7,705 nt of DNA from a bacterium (lineage in GTDB: Bacteria; Zhuqueibacterota; Zhuqueibacteria; Thermofontimicrobiales; Thermofontimicrobiaceae): NCBI GenBank assembly GCA_025453735.1, contig JALOPY010000347.1:1-7705 (forward strand), in the 5' to 3' direction. Each line of letters opens with the position of its first letter. Position 1 is the first letter of the stretch. The notes beneath the pieces were generated by a model. That model made no database searches. It was not told the origin of the DNA and worked only from the letters and a program-made list of their open reading frames with translations. A program made the position numbers and the translations under genes. Shown here piece after piece: positions 4,372-7,705 of this stretch.

Positions 4372-5826
4372 TTAAGCTGCTTTATCTTTTGCCAGTTTGA
4401 TTACCAATTTTTTACCTTGTTCTGTTAGTCGATATTTTTGACCTGGATGCTTGGGCTTGTCTGGAAATGTCATCTCCAATAAGCCATTTCCAAGTGCTGG
4501 CTGCAAAAAATCCTTTCTAAAATATTCCCGATCTTTTATCTGCAACGCTTGCATCAGTTGTTTTTTGGTCATTTCGCCCTCACAAATCAAAAGTAATTTT
4601 TTGACTTGCGGGGTAGCTTGCGGGGTAACTTGCGGGGTAGGTTCACCCTCAAGCGTCCCAAGGTAAACATTCGTCACAAACATATCATCTTCAATAAACT
4701 CAGATTTACCACTTTTCGAATATAAGGGAAGATATTTATTAACATTTCGGATACCTGATCCTACCTCTTCGACCCTGCCAGTTTGGAGCATAAATTTGCT
4801 TATGGTTGGATTCTTGGAAAAAGGGATAATCCGATGGGGATCAATCAGACCTCTGTTGCGAGGTACATTAGGATTGGTAAAAACGACTTTATCTTTATAA
4901 ATAATGACCGTTGCTGGACGTCCATCCAGGTATTCCCGATGTGCAATGATATTGGCAACCAGCTCTCTGAAAATTTTATCACGCAAGCTAATACGTATAT
5001 CCCCTTCCAGATAAAATGGATCATTCAAATGTTTAGCGATAAATCCCATGAGCAAATCGTACGCATCGATCAAGTTTGTTCGCACCGTCAGACGGTCATC
5101 GTAGCGATCAAGATTCTGCCTTCTTAACAGCGCATCAATTTTATAAGCGGGAGCGATCGAGTGGATCGTCTCATCCGTCCCGAAAATGAGAATAGCAGCC
5201 AGTGTATATCCTTGCGTGCCATCAGGTGATTTGCGATAAAAGTCGGCTCGATGCAGCAATTCGTCGAAAGTCAATTCTCCCCAGGGATGTCCAGGAGAAC
5301 GTCCCTGGATGATTCGTTTCGACCTGTCAAATAATCTCACATCAAAATCATCCAGCGTGATATGGGGATAGACTCGCTGTTCTGAAAAATAGCTTTGTTT
5401 GCGGTTAACGATCGCTGCGATTGCCTCGGGACGAGCTACTTTGTAATCCCCATCCTCATTACGGGCAAAAACAATATCGCCGCATTTATGTACCAACGAG
5501 CTGACTGGCACATCTAAAATTAAAATGATCTTCTTTTCAAACTCGACCCCACGAACGGTCAACATAAACGTCGGATCTAATTTCTGGGGATTGTTGCATA
5601 GATTGGCAAGATCTGTTCGCAACTTGCGAACGCTTTCAGGATCGACCCCAGCAACTGTTCCGTCATCACGAACGCCGAGTATAATCGTTCCGCCTTCGGT
5701 ATTTAAAAAAGCACAGATCGTTTCAAACAGATTTTCAGGCAATTGCTTCCTGGCTTCTTTAAACTCGACGGCAATTCCTTCCCCGTTTTTCAAGATATTT
5801 TTAATTCTATTGTGCATGTTTATCAT
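4372..5826 (-). CDS. AlbA_2 (Schlafen-type) / GHKL-like / winged-helix putative transcriptional regulator (484 aa)
   Basis: Domain order is typical of RecG-like 'putative DNA-binding' proteins. An AlbA_2 domain spans about 15-125: 'EGIAVEFKEA' at 16-25, 'FETICAFLNTEGGTIILGVRDDGTVAGV' near 34-61. A middle region follows. A GHKL-like ATP-binding segment spans about 285-385, with 'ELVANIIAHREY' at 288-299 as the N-box-like helix and 'GRVEEVGSGIRNVNKY' at 350-365 as the glycine-rich lid. A 'TPQV TPQA TPQV' linker sits at 397-408. A C-terminal winged helix follows: 'MTKKQLMQALQIKDREYFRK' at 419-438, 'LQPALGNGLLEMT', and 'QKYRLTEQGK'. The AlbA_2 family is thought to bind nucleic acid; its role in free-standing bacterial proteins is poorly known. 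Start is ATG 5826, with ATG 5817 as an alternative. The likely ribosome binding site, GAAAGGA (5844-5838), lies in the 3' arm of a hairpin. It may regulate neighbouring genes, or be unrelated cargo. Confidence 0.88.
   Translation of the reverse strand: MINMHNRIKNILKNGEGIAVEFKEARKQLPENLFETICAFLNTEGGTIILGVRDDGTVAGVDPESVRKLRTDLANLCNNPQKLDPTFMLTVRGVEFEKKIILILDVPVSSLVHKCGDIVFARNEDGDYKVARPEAIAAIVNRKQSYFSEQRVYPHITLDDFDVRLFDRSKRIIQGRSPGHPWGELTFDELLHRADFYRKSPDGTQGYTLAAILIFGTDETIHSIAPAYKIDALLRRQNLDRYDDRLTVRTNLIDAYDLLMGFIAKHLNDPFYLEGDIRISLRDKIFRELVANIIAHREYLDGRPATVIIYKDKVVFTNPNVPRNRGLIDPHRIIPFSKNPTISKFMLQTGRVEEVGSGIRNVNKYLPLYSKSGKSEFIEDDMFVTNVYLGTLEGEPTPQVTPQATPQVKKLLLICEGEMTKKQLMQALQIKDREYFRKDFLQPALGNGLLEMTFPDKPKHPGQKYRLTEQGKKLVIKLAKDKAA
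4605..4640 (-). repeat. Three 12-bp tandem repeats encoding the TPQ(V/A) linker
   Basis: Three units of CTTGCGGGGTA(G/A), at 4605-4616, 4617-4628 and 4629-4640 on the plus strand, encode TPQV-TPQA-TPQV. In-frame 12-bp units make a flexible hinge between the ATP-binding-like region and the winged helix. Such units can gain or lose copies without a frameshift. Confidence 0.85.
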
Positions 5827-5838
5827 CGTTGCTTAGAT

Positions 5839-5867
5839 CCTTTCAAAGGTTTGCAACCTATGAAAGG
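5839..5867 (-). promoter_or_regulatory. Hairpin covering the ribosome binding site of the AlbA_2 gene
   Basis: Arms at 5855-5867 and 5839-5851 pair over 12 of 13 positions around a 3-base loop. On the minus strand the hairpin starts 9 bases after the stop of the cytochrome-barrel gene, and its 3' arm contains the GAAAGGA ribosome binding site of the AlbA_2 gene. It lacks a clear T-tract, so an intrinsic terminator is less likely. It could mask translation or serve as an operator. Confidence 0.5.
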
Positions 5868-5876
5868 GTTTAAAAT

Positions 5877-7049
5877 TTAAAAACCACTCACCATTCCCAG
5901 CGTAAATCGATTCATCTTGAGTTCTAAATCCCTCGTGTATTCCGCAATGAGCCGCAAATTGCGGGCGACCAGATAGGTGCCGCTAAGTGTGGCTGTATGA
6001 TAATCATAAGCATCCAGCTCCGAATCGATGCGATTGTACAAGCCTGTGAGATAGAATCGGGACAAGTCCAGCTTTGGCGCAAAAATCAGTTCGGCCACGA
6101 TCCCCTCGGATTTAACCTCGGTGCCCGTTGAAAAGAAAAGCGGATTGGTGTCTTTGCGCAGCAAATATTGAGCGGTCAATTCCAGGGGTCCAACCGCCAT
6201 ATTGAAATCAGGTCCATAATAGGTAATATCATTTACTAAACCCATCTGGCGCTCTTTGCCCTGATAGAAATAGCCGCCAATGCTGCCCAGTTCACCGATT
6301 CCCTGGCTCACTCTTAATCCAAAATTTTTGTATTTATCATCATCAAATTTTTTATCACTGCCCGCTTCCGCTTTACCATTGCCATTCACAACGAATCCGA
6401 TCAGATCAGTTCCAGTTTTTTCAATACCATAGACAAACAGCAAACCCCGATCGTAAGCCAGATTGGTGCGAGATTCTCCGATATGGGTTTTGTAAAAAAC
6501 ATAATCCTCGAACGTCAACCGCAGCTCTCGTTTCATCAAGGGATCAGAGGTTTGAAACTGCCCCACCATGATATCCAGCGGAGTTTTGAACACATTATCA
6601 AAATGCACATAAGCGTCTTCGATGCCCGCTACCTCGCCTCGTTCGGAAAGATAGAAGTAGAAATAATAGCCGATATTTTTGTACAACGTTCCACCCGACA
6701 TAAATTTCAAGCCCCAGGGAATTTGTAAATCTTTGTCGATATCGGTTTTATCATCGAACAACGCATACGCATCGAATCGAACGCCAATGGGAAATTCTTT
6801 ATTTAGCCAGAGCAAATCATCGCCAGCCGTAATGTAATCCCGCTCCTTTTCATTTTCGATCATGATAAAACCATTGCCCGCAAACTCATCGCCGTAAGGT
6901 TTCAGTTTGGGAAACGGAGCGTGACAGGTGGTGCAGGAAATTTTGTAGCGACGGGCAAAGGCGGGAATAGCGTTGGAATCGGTGGGAAGAAACAGAGATG
7001 AAGTGAATAACAAAAAAATAAGTCCGATTAGAATTTTCTGATATCTCAT
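5877..7049 (-). CDS. Outer-membrane cytochrome-porin-like protein, one CXXCH heme site plus beta-barrel (390 aa)
   Basis: A signal peptide (hydrophobic 6-20, cleavage near SNA27) is followed by 'IPAFARRYKISCTTCH', with Cys39, Cys42 and His43, then 'APFPKLKPYGDEFAGNGF'. The pattern FAR..+..C..CH..FP.L..(F/Y)G..F..NG(F/Y) is shared by Cyc2-type fused cytochrome-porins of iron oxidisers and by a broad set of related heme-bearing barrels in other bacteria. The remaining ~320 residues alternate aromatic and polar residues ('YKNIGYYFYFYLSERGE', 'LELTAQYLLR', 'LSRFYLTGLYNRI') and end in Phe, as outer-membrane barrels do. The predicted role is passing electrons across the outer membrane through one plug-sited heme; the electron donor or acceptor is unknown, and membership of true Cyc2 is not established. 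AGGAG at 7062-7058 precedes the ATG. The downstream AlbA_2 gene starts 50 bases after its stop. Confidence 0.83.
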   Translation of the reverse strand: MRYQKILIGLIFLLFTSSLFLPTDSNAIPAFARRYKISCTTCHAPFPKLKPYGDEFAGNGFIMIENEKERDYITAGDDLLWLNKEFPIGVRFDAYALFDDKTDIDKDLQIPWGLKFMSGGTLYKNIGYYFYFYLSERGEVAGIEDAYVHFDNVFKTPLDIMVGQFQTSDPLMKRELRLTFEDYVFYKTHIGESRTNLAYDRGLLFVYGIEKTGTDLIGFVVNGNGKAEAGSDKKFDDDKYKNFGLRVSQGIGELGSIGGYFYQGKERQMGLVNDITYYGPDFNMAVGPLELTAQYLLRKDTNPLFFSTGTEVKSEGIVAELIFAPKLDLSRFYLTGLYNRIDSELDAYDYHTATLSGTYLVARNLRLIAEYTRDLELKMNRFTLGMVSGF

Positions 7050-7093
7050 TTTTATCTCTCCTGATTTGTTTTGATAATTTCAATTAAACTTAT

Positions 7094-7323
7094 GGACCGC
7101 TAATTGCGCTAATTTTACTGATTTCGCTAATTTGAATTTTTATTTATAAAGCGATGCTTCGCACAGGCTAACAACAGTCACAATCAAATGGCAGAATAAT
7201 TTTTAGCAGAATTATTCAAATGATTCTGCTATCAATTATTCTGCTATAACTATTCTTCCACTAATCATTCTGCTATCAAACATGCTTTAGCACAATTCGT
7301 ACAATTAGCGAAATTAGCGGTCC
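7094..7323. repeat. 230-bp intergenic element with imperfect inverted ends and internal ~15-nt repeats
   Basis: The left end GGACCGCTAATTGCGCTAAT (from 7094) and the right end, read in reverse complement from 7323 as GGACCGCTAATTTCGCTAAT, match over 19 of 20 bases; similarity continues weakly to about 7130 and 7287. Inside, four copies of an ATTCTGCTAT-like unit lie at 7223, 7238, 7252 (divergent) and 7267, and an oppositely oriented AGCAGAAT lies at 7205. A small GCGA-TGCT-TCGC hairpin sits at 7151-7162. No open frame is evident and no target-site duplication is clear. It lies 4 bases after the stop of the upstream gene. It could be a MITE-like element, a terminator region, or a structured RNA. 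Confidence 0.65.
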
Positions 7324-7327
7324 GAAA

Positions 7328-7705
7328 TCAGTCATAAACTTCAACCCATGTCGTAGCCGCATTGACAGGAACGATCTCGCTTTCATCCTCTGGTACACCC
7401 AGAAAATCAGCAACGGGTTTCACCAATTTTTGGAAATTCAACTGGGCTTTGAAAGTGACTTTTCCGACGGCAATATTATCAGGCAACTGCCAGGTGAAGG
7501 TCTCGATTTTCGTCTCGCGGGGACCGATCCGATAATCGACGCCCAGCTTTGCGGTATTCCATTGCATGATGGTCATCCGTCCCTGTTCATCAAAATAGGG
7601 CATACGAAAAATTCTGTCGCCAATCGGAACGCCATCCCGCTGCACGCCTTTGAAATCGGGAATGCCTTTGGGAATGCCCAGATCCTGATAGGCTAACACA
7701 TCAGC
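7328..7705 (-). CDS. C-terminal end of a larger protein, possibly a multiheme cytochrome; 5' end outside the window
   Basis: The minus-strand frame is open to the window edge (reading A-D-V-L-A-Y-Q from 7705) and ends at TGA 7330-7328, giving about 125 residues. The apparent GTG at 7699 is an internal codon: it has no ribosome binding site or signal peptide. Visible segments are 'GIPKGIPDFKGVQRDGVPIGD', 'FDEQGRMTIMQWNTAKLGVDYRIGPRE', 'FTWQLPDNIAVGKVTFKAQLNFQKLV', and 'SEIVPVNAATTWVEVYD'. The run 'I.PRET....F.W.LP.......V..+A.L.(Y/F)', then a short helix and a final strand, resembles the beta-rich C-terminus that follows the heme domain in some multiheme c-type cytochromes. No CXXCH is present in this piece, so that assignment is tentative. 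It is upstream of, and on the same strand as, the cytochrome-porin-like gene. Confidence 0.72.
   Translation of the reverse strand, partial: ADVLAYQDLGIPKGIPDFKGVQRDGVPIGDRIFRMPYFDEQGRMTIMQWNTAKLGVDYRIGPRETKIETFTWQLPDNIAVGKVTFKAQLNFQKLVKPVADFLGVPEDESEIVPVNAATTWVEVYD

Noticed and set aside
4605..4640. Short direct repeats as a CRISPR array
   Set aside because: The units are 12 bp with no spacers and encode a TPQV linker in frame.
7094..7323. The inverted-repeat element as a complete insertion sequence
   Set aside because: There is no transposase frame inside and no clear target-site duplication outside, so only a non-autonomous element or other structure is possible.
7430..7696. Plus-strand open frame at the right end
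   Set aside because: It is antisense to the minus-strand C-terminal fragment, which has ordered beta-domain-like sequence and sensible codon use.
7328..7699. A complete 123-aa gene starting at GTG 7699
   Set aside because: The frame stays open to the window edge, no ribosome binding site can be seen, and the sequence begins mid-domain, so it is a truncated C-terminus.

Overview
The window looks like a metagenome-type contig from a member of the FCB side of the bacteria (Ignavibacteria, Calditrichota, KSB1 or Bacteroidota-like). This rests on a C-terminal type IX secretion sorting domain with a 'QNYPNPFN' start, a DUF5777-type outer-membrane barrel, small CX4CH cytochrome-like proteins, good AGGAG-type ribosome binding sites and moderately AT-rich DNA. 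No rRNA, tRNA or CRISPR was seen. Every convincing gene is on the minus strand, so the window is transcribed from right to left.

Layout in transcription order. At 7328-7705 is the C-terminal end of a larger protein that enters from outside the window. It is followed by a 230-bp intergenic element (7094-7323) with imperfect inverted ends and internal ~15-nt repeats. Next is an exported 390-aa protein with one CXXCH heme site followed by a predicted beta-barrel (5877-7049), resembling cytochrome-porin fusions. Then come an AlbA_2/GHKL/winged-helix regulator-like protein (4372-5826), a Tat-exported Fe/Mn superoxide dismutase (3504-4217), a type IX-secreted 'CTCH' protein (2543-3337), a two-helix YgaP/DUF2892 membrane protein (2266-2460), a nitroreductase-family flavoprotein (1606-2163), and two small CX4CH cytochrome-domain proteins (1075-1488 and 537-1052). 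Directly after these is the reading frame of a DUF5777 beta-barrel (about 127-540).

Two places deserve attention. The DUF5777 frame has no start or signal peptide of its own. It lies exactly in the -1 frame of the upstream cytochrome gene, which contains an A9 run phased as the slippery heptamer A_AAA_AAA. A slip there would make an exported cytochrome-barrel fusion; a simple indel is the competing explanation. Second, the first ~120-137 bases are about 65% GC and encode, on the minus strand, what looks like the N-terminus of a spirochaete-type flagellar hook-associated protein FlgL. This cuts the DUF5777 barrel mid-domain, so the left edge is probably a chimeric assembly join.

Taken together the cluster is an envelope redox neighbourhood: a heme-bearing barrel, small heme-type periplasmic proteins or lipoproteins, a secreted CTCH protein, an exported superoxide dismutase and a flavin reductase. 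An outer-membrane electron-transfer or oxidative-stress role is inferred from context and is not shown by the sequence alone.
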